A DNA stretch of 64,000 nt from Limnohabitans sp. GTDB taxonomy: Bacteria > Bacteroidota > Bacteroidia > Flavobacteriales > Flavobacteriaceae. The translations under genes were made by a program, and so were the position numbers. Positions 34,349 through 43,145 of the stretch are shown here, piece after piece; the stretch's first letter is position 1; every line of letters begins with the position of its first letter. The stretch spans positions 113,074-177,073 of the forward strand of contig JASGCW010000001.1 of NCBI GenBank assembly GCA_030053945.1, read 5' to 3'. A model generated the notes under the pieces. It did not search any database. It saw only the letters and a list, made by a program, of their open reading frames with translations, and was not told the origin of the DNA.

Positions 34349-34380
34349 AAAGGGAAGCATTGCAATGCTTCCCTTTTTAA
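34346..34380. terminator. Bidirectional rho-independent terminator
   Basis: AAAAAGGGAAGCATTGCAATGCTTCCCTTTTT, between the Rieske-like gene (+) and the TonB receptor gene (-). Confidence 0.92.
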
Positions 34381-34381
34381 T

Positions 34382-36649
34382 TTAGAATTTTAAAGTCATT
34401 CCAATTATAAAATTAATTCCTGCTTGAGGATAATAGAAATTTTCTGTTATGGCATTATCTGTTGAACCTGAAGGTCTATAATAATAACTATAAGTATAAC
34501 CATTAGATTCATACATTCTATTAAAAAGATTGTTGACCAACAAATTGAAATTAATTTCTTTTATCCATTTTGGTTTCCAAGCATAAGAAATTACAAAATT
34601 AGATGTACTGTATCCATCAATCATTCTAGTTTTATTTGAAGTATTGTCTAGATATTGACTATCTACATATTTAATTAAATATTGTAAATCCAAGTTTTTT
34701 ATTGGTGTATATGTCAATGAACCTCCAGAAATCAAACTTGGCGAGAAAGAAATATCGGTATCTTCATATTTTGTTATAACAGTAAAATAAGACTCATCAT
34801 AAGTCACAGGGTCATATTGAGTATCCGCTACTTTGTAATCAAATGACTTAATTTTATTTTGACTTAATGTCGCATTAGCTCCAACTTTTAAATTTTTCAA
34901 AATTTTCGCAGAAATCATAACTTCAAGCCCCATTCGGTAACTTTCTCCAACATTTTCACGAATTGGACCACCTGTATCGTCAATTGCTCCAGTTAACACT
35001 AACTGATTTTTATAATCCATATAGTATCCGTTTAGATTAAAACTATAATTGTTATTTTTAAATCTATACCCTAATTCGTAATCTATAAGTTTTTCGGCAT
35101 TGGGTTCCACAGGATTTTTTGTTAAATCATCGCGATTAGGTTCCTTATTTGCAACCGAAACCGAACCGTATAATGAATTATAATCATCAATTAGATAGGT
35201 TAAACCTGCTTTAGGGTTGAAAAAATGATAGGTTTTATTGACATTGAATTTCTTTAAATCTCCATTCATTCCGTTTGCGGAATAATCTACTCTTCGAGCT
35301 TGGACATCTCCAAATACAATTAACGTTTTAGCAATAGTGTAATCTGCTTTTAGAAATGAAGAATAATCTTCTTTTAACCCATCTGCTCTATAATATTCAG
35401 CATCTTTTGTCACAGCTACAGGAAACGAATTCCAAATTATTTGTCCAAAATGATTCCCAACATATCTGTTATAACCTCCGCCCAGATTAACATTCCAATT
35501 TTGTTTCTGATAATTCAATGAATAAACAAACGCATAAAAATCGTTATCCAACCATTTTCTCAAAACCACATCTCCTTTTACACTTCCGTTTGAGGATTCA
35601 GGAAAATATTTCTTCAGTTTTTTATCACTTTTAAAGTCTTCATAAAACCCTTTCCCTTTTGTATAATTTCCCGAAATAGAAAGATTTAAATTTTCAGTAA
35701 ATTGATGTGCAAAATGAAGCTGATAATGATTTTGCCCATAATTATCAACCTGATCTTTATAGGTATAATAATTATAAGTTCTACCTGAATTTAAAAGATT
35801 AGCGGCTTCTTCTGGTGTTGAATAATTTCTATCTATAAAAGCTTGGATTCCTACCAAATCACCCCTAACAACCGCTTCAGGTGTACCATACCAAGACTGG
35901 TAGGTTATTTCCTTTCCACCAAAAACTATAGCTTTTACTGAAGTTTTATTTCCTACAAATCCTGCTTCACCATAAAACGATTTCAAATCGGAAGTAGCTC
36001 TATCAATATAACCGTTACTTGCAATTTTAGACAATCGTCCTTCTACATAAAACCCATTTTTGATTCCGCTACCTATACTAAATGTATGCTTTCTAGTTCC
36101 AAAAGAGCCTATAGAATTAGAAATGGTAGCATATCCTTTTTCAGATGGTTTTAAAGTTCTTAAATTTAAACTTGCTCCAAAAGCTCCAGTACCATTAGTG
36201 GAAGTTCCTGCTCCTCTTTGCAACTGAATATCTTCTACAGAAGAAGCAAAATCAGGCATATTTACCCAAAAGGTACCATGACTTTCAGCATCATTATATG
36301 GAATTCCGTTTAAGGTAACATTTACACGTGTAGCATCACTACCACGCACACGTAAACCTGTGTAACCCACTCCTAATCCAGCATCGGAAGTTGTTACTAC
36401 TGAAGGCATTTGGTCTAACAAAATAGGTAAATCTTGACCCAAGTTGGTAGATTTTAATTCTTCTTTTTTTACTGTAGAGAAAGTAAAAGGTGATTTTTCT
36501 TTCAGTCGAGTCGAAGTAACCACTACCTCATCTAAAGCATTAACTTTTGCGCTGTCCTTCTTTTGTTCTTGAGCAAAAGAGACAAATGATAAAAAAAATA
36601 GAAAAAGACCAAAAAATGTCTTTGAACTTTTTTTGAATAAAGTGTTCAT
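34382..36649 (-). CDS. TonB-dependent receptor, candidate thiamine (or precursor) transporter
   Basis: Start taken at ATG 36649 (MNTLFKKSSKTFFGLFLFF), 755 residues with a signal peptide; the track start is 10 codons upstream. A TonB box-like ALDEVVVTSTR follows, then a plug domain (LGQDLPILLDQMPSVVTTSDAGLGVGYTGLRVRGSD, GAFGASLNLRTLKPS) and a C-terminal beta barrel ending in FIIGMTLKF with terminal Phe. It lacks the carboxypeptidase-like N-terminal domain of SusC proteins. A TPP riboswitch lies in its leader, so expression should fall when thiamine pyrophosphate is plentiful; uptake of thiamine or a precursor is the natural inference. No inner-membrane PnuT or thiamine biosynthesis genes are adjacent. 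Confidence 0.88.
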   Translation of the reverse strand: MNTLFKKSSKTFFGLFLFFLSFVSFAQEQKKDSAKVNALDEVVVTSTRLKEKSPFTFSTVKKEELKSTNLGQDLPILLDQMPSVVTTSDAGLGVGYTGLRVRGSDATRVNVTLNGIPYNDAESHGTFWVNMPDFASSVEDIQLQRGAGTSTNGTGAFGASLNLRTLKPSEKGYATISNSIGSFGTRKHTFSIGSGIKNGFYVEGRLSKIASNGYIDRATSDLKSFYGEAGFVGNKTSVKAIVFGGKEITYQSWYGTPEAVVRGDLVGIQAFIDRNYSTPEEAANLLNSGRTYNYYTYKDQVDNYGQNHYQLHFAHQFTENLNLSISGNYTKGKGFYEDFKSDKKLKKYFPESSNGSVKGDVVLRKWLDNDFYAFVYSLNYQKQNWNVNLGGGYNRYVGNHFGQIIWNSFPVAVTKDAEYYRADGLKEDYSSFLKADYTIAKTLIVFGDVQARRVDYSANGMNGDLKKFNVNKTYHFFNPKAGLTYLIDDYNSLYGSVSVANKEPNRDDLTKNPVEPNAEKLIDYELGYRFKNNNYSFNLNGYYMDYKNQLVLTGAIDDTGGPIRENVGESYRMGLEVMISAKILKNLKVGANATLSQNKIKSFDYKVADTQYDPVTYDESYFTVITKYEDTDISFSPSLISGGSLTYTPIKNLDLQYLIKYVDSQYLDNTSNKTRMIDGYSTSNFVISYAWKPKWIKEINFNLLVNNLFNRMYESNGYTYSYYYRPSGSTDNAITENFYYPQAGINFIIGMTLKF

Positions 36650-36734
36650 TCGTAAAAATTTTACAAATAAAAGGGGCAATTATTCTATGTTATTAAAAAA
36701 TGAATTATCGACGCTAACTTCATTTCATCAGTTT

Positions 36735-36812
36735 TTGTCGCTCCCTTGGCAACATTACTTGCCCAGGTTCATTGGGTATAATCTCAGCTCGTAATTTAGA
36801 GCACCCCTTTGA
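36735..36812 (-). promoter_or_regulatory. TPP (THI-box) riboswitch upstream of the TonB receptor gene
   Basis: On the minus strand the leader reads GGGGTGCTC...GAGCTGAGATTATACCC...GAACCTGGGCAAG...AATGTTGCCAAGGGAGC. The hallmarks GGGGTGC, CTGAGA, ATACCC, GAACCTG and AAGGGA are all present in order. It ends about 85 bases before the start codon. TPP binding would normally lower expression. Confidence 0.92.
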
Positions 36813-36819
36813 GACGGCG

Positions 36820-36851
36820 CAAAGGTAAACAAAAGAAATAGCAAAAAACAA
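36820..36851 (-). promoter_or_regulatory. Bacteroidota promoter for the riboswitch-controlled TonB gene
   Basis: Minus strand: TTG (36851-36849), 21 bases, TACCTTTG (36827-36820), which fits TTG-N(17-23)-TAnnTTTG. Transcription would start a few bases before the riboswitch. Confidence 0.6.
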
Positions 36852-36877
36852 CTTTCTTTATTTTTGAAATCTACAAT

Positions 36878-37639
36878 TTATACAACCTTATATTTTTCAA
36901 CTTTAAAAGTAGTTCCATCAAATTCTCCATAAGTATAGTAACCAATCCAATCGCCAAGGTTGATATATTTTGAATTTTCATTTAATTGAATCTCCATAGG
37001 CAAATGACGATGACCAAAAACAAAATAATCATAGTGTTTGGTTTCTAATTTTCTTTTCGCATACTGAACCAGCCACTCGTTTTCTTCTCCTAAAAACTTT
37101 ACATCAGCTTCACCTGAAATCAGTTTGTTTTTGACAGAGAGATATTGCGCAAGTTTAACACCTATATCTGGATGCAACCATCTGTACAACCATTTTGAAA
37201 AAGGATTGGTAAAAACTTTTTTCATTCGTTTATATCCTTTGTCACCAGGCCCTAAGCCATCTCCGTGACCTATTAAAAAAGTTTTTCCATTAAAAGTAAA
37301 TTCTTTTGTAGTATGATAAACAGGAATATTGAATTCTTTTTCAAAATAATCTTCCATCCACAAATCGTGATTTCCTACAAAAAAATAAATTGGAATTCCG
37401 CTATCAGTAATTTCGGCTAATTTACCTAAAACACGAACAAAACCTTTAGGGACAACAGTCTTATATTCAAACCAAAAATCAAACAAATCACCTAATAAAA
37501 AAATTGCTTCAGCATCTTCTTTTACTTCATCTAGCCAAGCCACAAATTTTAGTTCACGAGGAAAACTTATCTCTGGAGTTGGAGCCCCTAAATGTTGGTC
37601 ACTAGCGAAATATATTTTTTTGTTTGGTCCAATATTCAT
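36878..37639 (-). CDS. lpxH: UDP-2,3-diacylglucosamine diphosphatase-type metallophosphoesterase
   Basis: 253 residues of calcineurin-like phosphoesterase, LpxH group, which makes lipid X in lipid A synthesis. Metal motifs in order: SDQHLG, LLGDLFDFWFEY, VGNHDLW, HTTKEF...GHGDGLGPGD, and GHRHLPMEI. The first motif is DQH instead of the enterobacterial DLH, as is common in Bacteroidota. Length fits. It is monocistronic and its upstream spacer carries palindromic element copy 5. Confidence 0.82.
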   Translation of the reverse strand: MNIGPNKKIYFASDQHLGAPTPEISFPRELKFVAWLDEVKEDAEAIFLLGDLFDFWFEYKTVVPKGFVRVLGKLAEITDSGIPIYFFVGNHDLWMEDYFEKEFNIPVYHTTKEFTFNGKTFLIGHGDGLGPGDKGYKRMKKVFTNPFSKWLYRWLHPDIGVKLAQYLSVKNKLISGEADVKFLGEENEWLVQYAKRKLETKHYDYFVFGHRHLPMEIQLNENSKYINLGDWIGYYTYGEFDGTTFKVEKYKVV

Positions 37640-37807
37640 ATAAATTCAAATTGTGGTTACAAATATAGATTATTCCTATAAAAATACTCTTTGATATTTT
37701 TATAAGATAACTAATCAAAACATTTCAAATACTAATTAAAAAATACCGTTTACTCATTTAAACAGAACGTTCAAAAAAAGATTAGTATCTTTACATAAAT
37801 ATATTTA
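37640..37807. other. Spacer upstream of lpxH
   Basis: AT-rich and presumably holds the lpxH promoter. I see no ORF or RNA gene. A possible -7-like TATCTTTA occurs on the plus strand near 37786. Confidence 0.4.
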
Positions 37808-38039
37808 GTAACTTTTCAGCCAGTTAGATAAAATAACATAAATGACAAAATACAAATGAATCCCAATATTTTAATGATTCAAAAAGTAAAACATTTTGGA
37901 TATTCGACACTTTTTGTCCCGAAGTTTCGGAATTGAGATTTGTTTCTTTGAATTTATTTGTTTTTTGGGGTTTGCTATTTGGCATTTACGTTGTTTTGAT
38001 TTTTTTGTCAAGCGAATAAAGCTATAACTGAATAGTTAC
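37808..38039. mobile_element. Palindromic MITE-like element, copy 5
   Basis: 232 bp. Left end GTAACTTTTCAG (11 of 12), right end CTGAATAGTTAC (exact). The flanks ATATATTTA and ATATATTA match apart from one extra T, a probable decayed 8-bp duplication. Inside: one 14-bp unit, core GATTCAAAAAGTAAAACATT, hairpin CCGAAGTTTCGG, and a right half complementary to the left. The T9SS gene starts 47 bases later. Confidence 0.8.
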
Positions 38040-38086
38040 ATATATTATTAGGATAATACATTTATAAAAATGAGAAAAAAACAACT

Positions 38087-40525
38087 ATGAAACAAAAGTA
38101 TTTACATCTAATTATTGCTTTTTTTTGTCTTTACAATGTAATGGGACAAAATTGTGATACACCAACTAATATATTAGTTACAGCAATCAATTCAAATGAA
38201 GCAGCAGTATCTTGGACAGCAGGAGGTACAGAGACTCAATGGGAAGTTGCTATTGCACCCAGCGGAAGTCCAACTCCAACCTCAGGAATAATCACATCTA
38301 CAAACCCTTTAACATTGAATGGATTAACGCCTTGTACTTCTTATAACGTTTGGGTTAGAGCTATTTGCATCGGAAATATAAATAGTAACTGGTCTTCAAC
38401 TTTTACGTTCACCACTACACAATTAACAATTAACTGTAACGCATTAGTCACTGGAAACACAATGACTATTAATGCTTCAGGAGGAACACCTCCATATCAA
38501 TACTCTATAAACGGAGGTGCTTTTCAAACATCAAATATATTTACAGGTTTAACAAATGGTAATTATAACTATATAGTAAAAGATGCGAATGGTTGTACTT
38601 GCTCAGGAACAACAACAATAAATTCATTAAACGTAATTATACAATCTTCATTAGATATTCCTACTTCAACTTTATTTGCTCAAGTTACAAATGGAGTAGC
38701 TCCCTATACTTATCAATGGAGTTTAAATAACACTATTATTCCTGGAGCAAATTCACCACAAATTGGTATATTAGGCGCATCAGGCTGTTATTCAGTTCAA
38801 GTAACTGACAACAACGGTCTTACAGGCAGTGCGCAGTATTGCACTTCAAACAATATTCTCAATGCAAATAATGATACTTTAACACTTAATTTTTCTAGCA
38901 CAAACACGGTAACCTCAAGCATATCTGTTTTAGCAAATGACTATTTTAATAGCTTCCCTGTATCAACTAGCAATATAACATTAACGCCATTAGTTGTTCC
39001 AACAGGCTTTCAACTAAACACAAATGGAACAATTAGTATTTTACCAGGAACTCCTTCTGGAACTTATACGCTTACCTACCGTATCTGTGAAACAGCTCTT
39101 CCCTCTAATTGTTCGTCTGCTACTGCTACCATAACAGTTTATGGTAATGGCTTGCTATTAAAAGCCTTTATTGACACAAACAACAATGGCATAAAAGATA
39201 GTGGTGAAAATTATTTTACAAACGGACAATTTAGCATTGATGTAAACAATTCAGGAACTCCTAGTTTTGTACAATCTACATCTGGAACTCATTATATTGC
39301 TGAGTCCAGCGCAACTAACTTGTATGACCTAACATTTGTAATCGACCCAACTTATACTACACAATACACTTATTCAGGAACACCATACAACGATTTAAAT
39401 TATACCGCAGGATCAGGAGTACAAGAAGTAAATTTCCCTATTACAGAGCTTCCTTTTTATGACTTAGAAACTCAATTATTTAGTTATTATCCTAGACCTT
39501 TACCTGCACCTGGTTTTACTTATAATAATAGAATTCTATACAGAAACAACGGAAATCAAACTATACCAAGTGGTACTATTACTTTCACAAAAGACAACTT
39601 AGTTTCGATAACAAGTATTAGTCAATCTGGTACAACTTCAAATGCAACAGGGTTCACCTATACTTTTGCTAATTTATTACCCCATGAAACTCGATTTATT
39701 GATGTAACTATGCAAGTACCTACAATTCCAACTGTGAGCTTAGGAAATACATTAACAAATTCGGTTACATCTACTACAGCTGTGTCTGAAGTTTCATTAA
39801 CAAACAACGTTGCTTCATTAACTCAAGTGATTGTTGGTTCTTATGATCCAAATGACAAACAAGAAGCACATGGCGGTAAAATTGTGCATAGCACTTTTAC
39901 AAATGATGATTATTTAACCTACACTATAAGGTTCGAGAATACAGGAACTGCTAATGCTGAAAATGTTCGCATCAATGACGTTCTTGATGCAAAACTTGAC
40001 GAAACAACAATAAAAACTGTTGCATCTAGTCATTCATATATCTTAGAAAGAAATGGCAGTATTTTAAACTGGAATTTCAATAACATTCAACTACCTCCAT
40101 CTGTAGCTAATACTAGTACAGGAAAAGGATTTGTTACTTTCCAAATAAAACCAAAAGCAGGATTTTTAGTGGGAGATGTGATTCCTAACAAAGCAAACAT
40201 TTATTTTGATTTCAATCCTGCTATTATTACTAATATTTGTAATACAGAATTTGTTACTACTTTAAATAGCACTCAGTTTGAAGTAAATAATTTCTCTTTA
40301 TATCCTAATCCAGCAAAAGATTTTATAACAATTCAAGCTACCCAAAACAATACCATTTCTAGTGTTATGGTAACTGATATTTCAGGAAAAACAATTTATA
40401 ATAATTCTTATGCCAACGAATCTAAAGTTGAAATTAACCTAAGCAATTTTAGCACAGGCATTTACTTTATAAAAGTAAGTCTTCCAACGAACGAAACGCA
40501 ACAAATGAAGTTTATTAAAGATTAA
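38087..40525 (+). CDS. Large T9SS-secreted adhesin-like protein (FN3, SprB-type repeat, DUF7619-like)
   Basis: 812 residues. Signal peptide (YLHLIIAFFCLYNVMGQ). Residues about 24-110 form a fibronectin type III domain (AAVSWTAGGTETQWEVAIAP, YNVWVRAICIGNINSNWS). Then a SprB-like repeat (TPPYQYSINGGAFQTS, NYIVKDANGCT), an Ig-like segment (PYTYQWSLNNTIIPGAN) and a DUF11/DUF7619-type domain near 600-720 (SYDPNDKQEAHGG, LTYTIRFENTGTANAENVRINDVLD, GDVIPNKANIYFDFNPAIIT). The last 75 residues are a type A T9SS tail (FSLYPNPAKDFITIQ). A surface adhesin or matrix role is likely; no enzyme domain is visible. Confidence 0.82.
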   Translation: MKQKYLHLIIAFFCLYNVMGQNCDTPTNILVTAINSNEAAVSWTAGGTETQWEVAIAPSGSPTPTSGIITSTNPLTLNGLTPCTSYNVWVRAICIGNINSNWSSTFTFTTTQLTINCNALVTGNTMTINASGGTPPYQYSINGGAFQTSNIFTGLTNGNYNYIVKDANGCTCSGTTTINSLNVIIQSSLDIPTSTLFAQVTNGVAPYTYQWSLNNTIIPGANSPQIGILGASGCYSVQVTDNNGLTGSAQYCTSNNILNANNDTLTLNFSSTNTVTSSISVLANDYFNSFPVSTSNITLTPLVVPTGFQLNTNGTISILPGTPSGTYTLTYRICETALPSNCSSATATITVYGNGLLLKAFIDTNNNGIKDSGENYFTNGQFSIDVNNSGTPSFVQSTSGTHYIAESSATNLYDLTFVIDPTYTTQYTYSGTPYNDLNYTAGSGVQEVNFPITELPFYDLETQLFSYYPRPLPAPGFTYNNRILYRNNGNQTIPSGTITFTKDNLVSITSISQSGTTSNATGFTYTFANLLPHETRFIDVTMQVPTIPTVSLGNTLTNSVTSTTAVSEVSLTNNVASLTQVIVGSYDPNDKQEAHGGKIVHSTFTNDDYLTYTIRFENTGTANAENVRINDVLDAKLDETTIKTVASSHSYILERNGSILNWNFNNIQLPPSVANTSTGKGFVTFQIKPKAGFLVGDVIPNKANIYFDFNPAIITNICNTEFVTTLNSTQFEVNNFSLYPNPAKDFITIQATQNNTISSVMVTDISGKTIYNNSYANESKVEINLSNFSTGIYFIKVSLPTNETQQMKFIKD

Positions 40526-40530
40526 AACAA

Positions 40531-41754
40531 TTAGGTGTTTTGATGATACTTTCTCAAAGAAAAGTAAGCAACAAAAGTACTTAATAACATCCCTATACCA
40601 CCAAGAATAAATGGAGCCCCAGCAAATATAAATGGGGCTTCTTTATGTGTAAAAAAGTAAAACACACTTGACATCACTGGAGGTCCGATAATAGCAGAAG
40701 CACTTATCAAACTAGTCAATGTCCCTTGAATCTCACCTTGTTCGTTTGCTGGCACTTTTTCTGAAATTACTGCTTGCAATGCAGGCCCTGCAATGCCTCC
40801 TAAACAATATGGAACCAAAAATGCAAACATCATCCAGCTTTGAGTAGCAAATCCGAATAAAAACATTCCCAAAGTATATAATGCCATACCTACATAAATA
40901 CTTTTTACATTTCCTAGTTTTGGATTTACCAATCGTATCAATCCGCCTTGTACCAACGCAACTAATAATCCAACAACTCCTAATGAGATTCCTACCATCT
41001 TTTCATCCCATTTAAATTGAAACATTGTAAAATAACTCCAATTACTTTGTACTGCGTGCGATGCGGTATGCAAAAGAAAAACAGCTATCACTAAACCAAT
41101 AAGACTAGGATATTTTTTCAAATTCAACAATGAAGCTACAGGATTAGCTCTCTTAATATCAAACTCTCTTCTATTAGATTTATCCAACGATTCAGGCAAT
41201 ATAAAATATCCGTAAATAAAATTAATCATACATAAAACCGCAGCAGCATAAAATGGTACCCTAGCCCCAAAGTGCCCTAAAAATCCACCAATCACAGGAC
41301 CTATAATAAATCCTAATCCAAAGGCAGCTCCAATCATTCCAAAGTTTTTGGCTCTGTTTTCAGAAGTACTAATATCAGCAATGTATGCAGAGGCAGTTGT
41401 AATACTCGCTCCTGTTATTCCAGCAATTATTCGACCTACAAACAACCAAGTAATTGATGGCGAAAATGCTAACAACAAATAATCTAAGCTAAAACCAAAT
41501 AGAGAAAGCAACAACACTGGTCTCCTACCAAATCTATCACTCAAATTCCCAACAAGTGGAGAAAACACAAACTGGGTAAAAGCATAAGCAAAAGTTAGCC
41601 ATCCCCCATATTTTGCAGCTTCACTAACATCCCCGTGAATAAGTTCTTGAATTAATTTAGGAACAACAGGAATAATAATTCCTAGACCTATTACATCTAT
41701 TAGTAGCGTAATAAAAATAAATCCTATTGCAGCTTGTTTTTGATTATTCTTCAT
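40531..41754 (-). CDS. Tet-type MFS drug:proton antiporter
   Basis: Start taken at the internal Met [14 protein letters not shown] (ATG 41754), 407 residues with 12 hydrophobic helices. Motif [18 protein letters not shown] between helices 2 and 3 and [13 protein letters not shown]-type first loop place it in the TCR/Tet group of the major facilitator superfamily. In Flavobacteria such proteins are chromosomal, and resistance to tetracycline is not established by sequence alone. No TetR repressor is adjacent. It converges on the T9SS gene with 5 bases between the stops. Confidence 0.85.
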   Translation of the reverse strand: MKNNQKQAAIGFIFITLLIDVIGLGIIIPVVPKLIQELIHGDVSEAAKYGGWLTFAYAFTQFVFSPLVGNLSDRFGRRPVLLLSLFGFSLDYLLLAFSPSITWLFVGRIIAGITGASITTASAYIADISTSENRAKNFGMIGAAFGLGFIIGPVIGGFLGHFGARVPFYAAAVLCMINFIYGYFILPESLDKSNRREFDIKRANPVASLLNLKKYPSLIGLVIAVFLLHTASHAVQSNWSYFTMFQFKWDEKMVGISLGVVGLLVALVQGGLIRLVNPKLGNVKSIYVGMALYTLGMFLFGFATQSWMMFAFLVPYCLGGIAGPALQAVISEKVPANEQGEIQGTLTSLISASAIIGPPVMSSVFYFFTHKEAPFIFAGAPFILGGIGMLLSTFVAYFSLRKYHQNT

Positions 41755-41851
41755 AAAATTGTATGGAAACAAATCTACAAAAAAACGAAAGTTAAAAACA
41801 TCTATCCAAAATAATATTTACTTTTGCCTCTCTTATATATAAAAATAATCT

Positions 41852-42721
41852 ATGAAAGCATATGTTTTTCCTGGACAAGGAGCACAATTTACGGGGATGG
41901 GTAAAGAACTATTTGAAACTTCTCCTTTAGCCAAAGAACTTTTTGAAAAAGCAAACGAAATATTAGGTTTCAGAATTACAGATATAATGTTTGAAGGAAC
42001 TGCTGAAGAATTAAAAGAAACAAAAGTAACTCAACCTGCTGTTTTTTTACATTCTGTAATCCTAGCAAAAGTATTAGATGTAAAACCTGATATGGTAGCT
42101 GGTCATTCTTTAGGAGAATTCTCGGCATTAGTTGTTAATGGAACTTTATCTTTTGAAGATGGACTAAAATTAGTATCGCAAAGAGCAATGGCTATGCAAG
42201 AAGCTTGCGAAATTGCTCCAAGTACGATGGCAGCTGTTTTAAATCTAGATGACAAAGTAGTAGAAGACATTTGTGATTCGATAGACGGAGTTGTAGTAGC
42301 CGCTAATTACAATTGCCCTGGTCAATTAGTCATCTCTGGCGAGCTAAAAGCTGTAGAAGCAGCTTGTGAAAAAATGAAAGAAGCTGGCGCAAAACGTGCT
42401 TTAATTTTACCTGTAGGAGGAGCATTTCATTCGCCAATGATGGAACCAGCAAGAGAGAAATTAGCCGCTGCTATTGAAGCTACAACTTTCAGTACTCCTT
42501 CTTGTCCTGTGTATCAAAATGTAACTGCAAGCGCAGTAAATAATCCTACTGACATAAAAAATAATCTAATAGCGCAATTAACAGGTGCTGTTAGATGGAC
42601 TCAATCTGTAAATCAAATGATTACAGACGGAGCAACATCATTTACTGAAGTAGGTCCTGGAAAAGTTTTAGTAGGATTAGTTAATAAAATCAACAAAGAA
42701 GTAGAAACTATTTCAGCATAA
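41852..42721 (+). CDS. fabD: Malonyl-CoA:ACP S-malonyltransferase
   Basis: 289 residues. It loads malonyl groups on acyl carrier protein for fatty acid synthesis. Motifs: FPGQGAQFTGMGKELFE at the N-terminus, active Ser in VAGHSLGEFSALV (about residue 90), QRAMAMQEAC with the conserved Arg, and His in PVGGAFHSPMMEPA (about 200). QNVTA and TEVGPGKVL complete the family pattern. Length is normal. It is not next to other fab genes; the Ala-rich lipoprotein gene follows after 82 bases. Confidence 0.93.
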   Translation: MKAYVFPGQGAQFTGMGKELFETSPLAKELFEKANEILGFRITDIMFEGTAEELKETKVTQPAVFLHSVILAKVLDVKPDMVAGHSLGEFSALVVNGTLSFEDGLKLVSQRAMAMQEACEIAPSTMAAVLNLDDKVVEDICDSIDGVVVAANYNCPGQLVISGELKAVEAACEKMKEAGAKRALILPVGGAFHSPMMEPAREKLAAAIEATTFSTPSCPVYQNVTASAVNNPTDIKNNLIAQLTGAVRWTQSVNQMITDGATSFTEVGPGKVLVGLVNKINKEVETISA

Positions 42722-42803
42722 TCATAAAGTATTTGGAATTTCAAAAAAAATTGATTAATATTATCATTAAATAACTATTATTAATTCTAAAATTTCAAAA
42801 AAA

Positions 42804-43088
42804 ATGAAAAAAACACTTTTAAGCTTAGCATTTGTTGCGGCTTTAATGACATCTTGCAAAGAAAAAACTCAAGAAGAAACTGGTGAAGCTGTAGATGCTG
42901 CTACTACTGAAGTAACAGAAGCTGTAGATACTGCTGCTGCTGAAGTTGATTCTGCTGCTGCTACTGTGGGTGAGGCTGTAGATAAAGCTGCTGATAAAGC
43001 TGTTGAAGCTGGAAAAGACGCTACTGCTGCTGGTGCTGCTAAAGTAGAAGAAGCTGCTAAAGATGTAAAAGAAGCTGCAAAAAAATAA
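42804..43088 (+). CDS. Ala-rich small lipoprotein (paralogue of 53750 gene)
   Basis: 94 residues. Signal MKKTLLSLAFVAALMTSC with an MTSC lipobox, then a low-complexity chain of Ala, Glu, Thr, Val and Asp (VDAATTEVTEAVDTAAAEVDSAAATVGEA) with a Lys-rich end. The pattern predicts a long amphipathic helix. The gene is a close paralogue of the 78-residue gene at 53750, sharing the signal peptide and EAVDTAAAEVD-like heptads. The reading frame depends on GCT-type codon repeats. Function is unknown; an envelope-tether or stress lipoprotein is conceivable. A strong terminator follows. Confidence 0.75.
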   Translation: MKKTLLSLAFVAALMTSCKEKTQEETGEAVDAATTEVTEAVDTAAAEVDSAAATVGEAVDKAADKAVEAGKDATAAGAAKVEEAAKDVKEAAKK

Positions 43089-43111
43089 TTTGCTAATCTT
43101 AATAAAAAAAG

Positions 43112-43142
43112 AAAATCCCGATATTCCATCGGGATTTTTTTA
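43112..43142. terminator. Bidirectional rho-independent terminator
   Basis: AAAATCCCGAT, 5-base loop, ATCGGGATTTTTTT, between the Ala-rich lipoprotein gene and galE. Confidence 0.92.
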
Positions 43143-43145
43143 TAT

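Noticed and set aside
40531-41754. Acquired tetracycline resistance gene
   Set aside because: The MFS family match is clear, but there is no TetR neighbour, mobile context or resistance-specific signature; chromosomal Tet-like pumps are usual in Flavobacteria.
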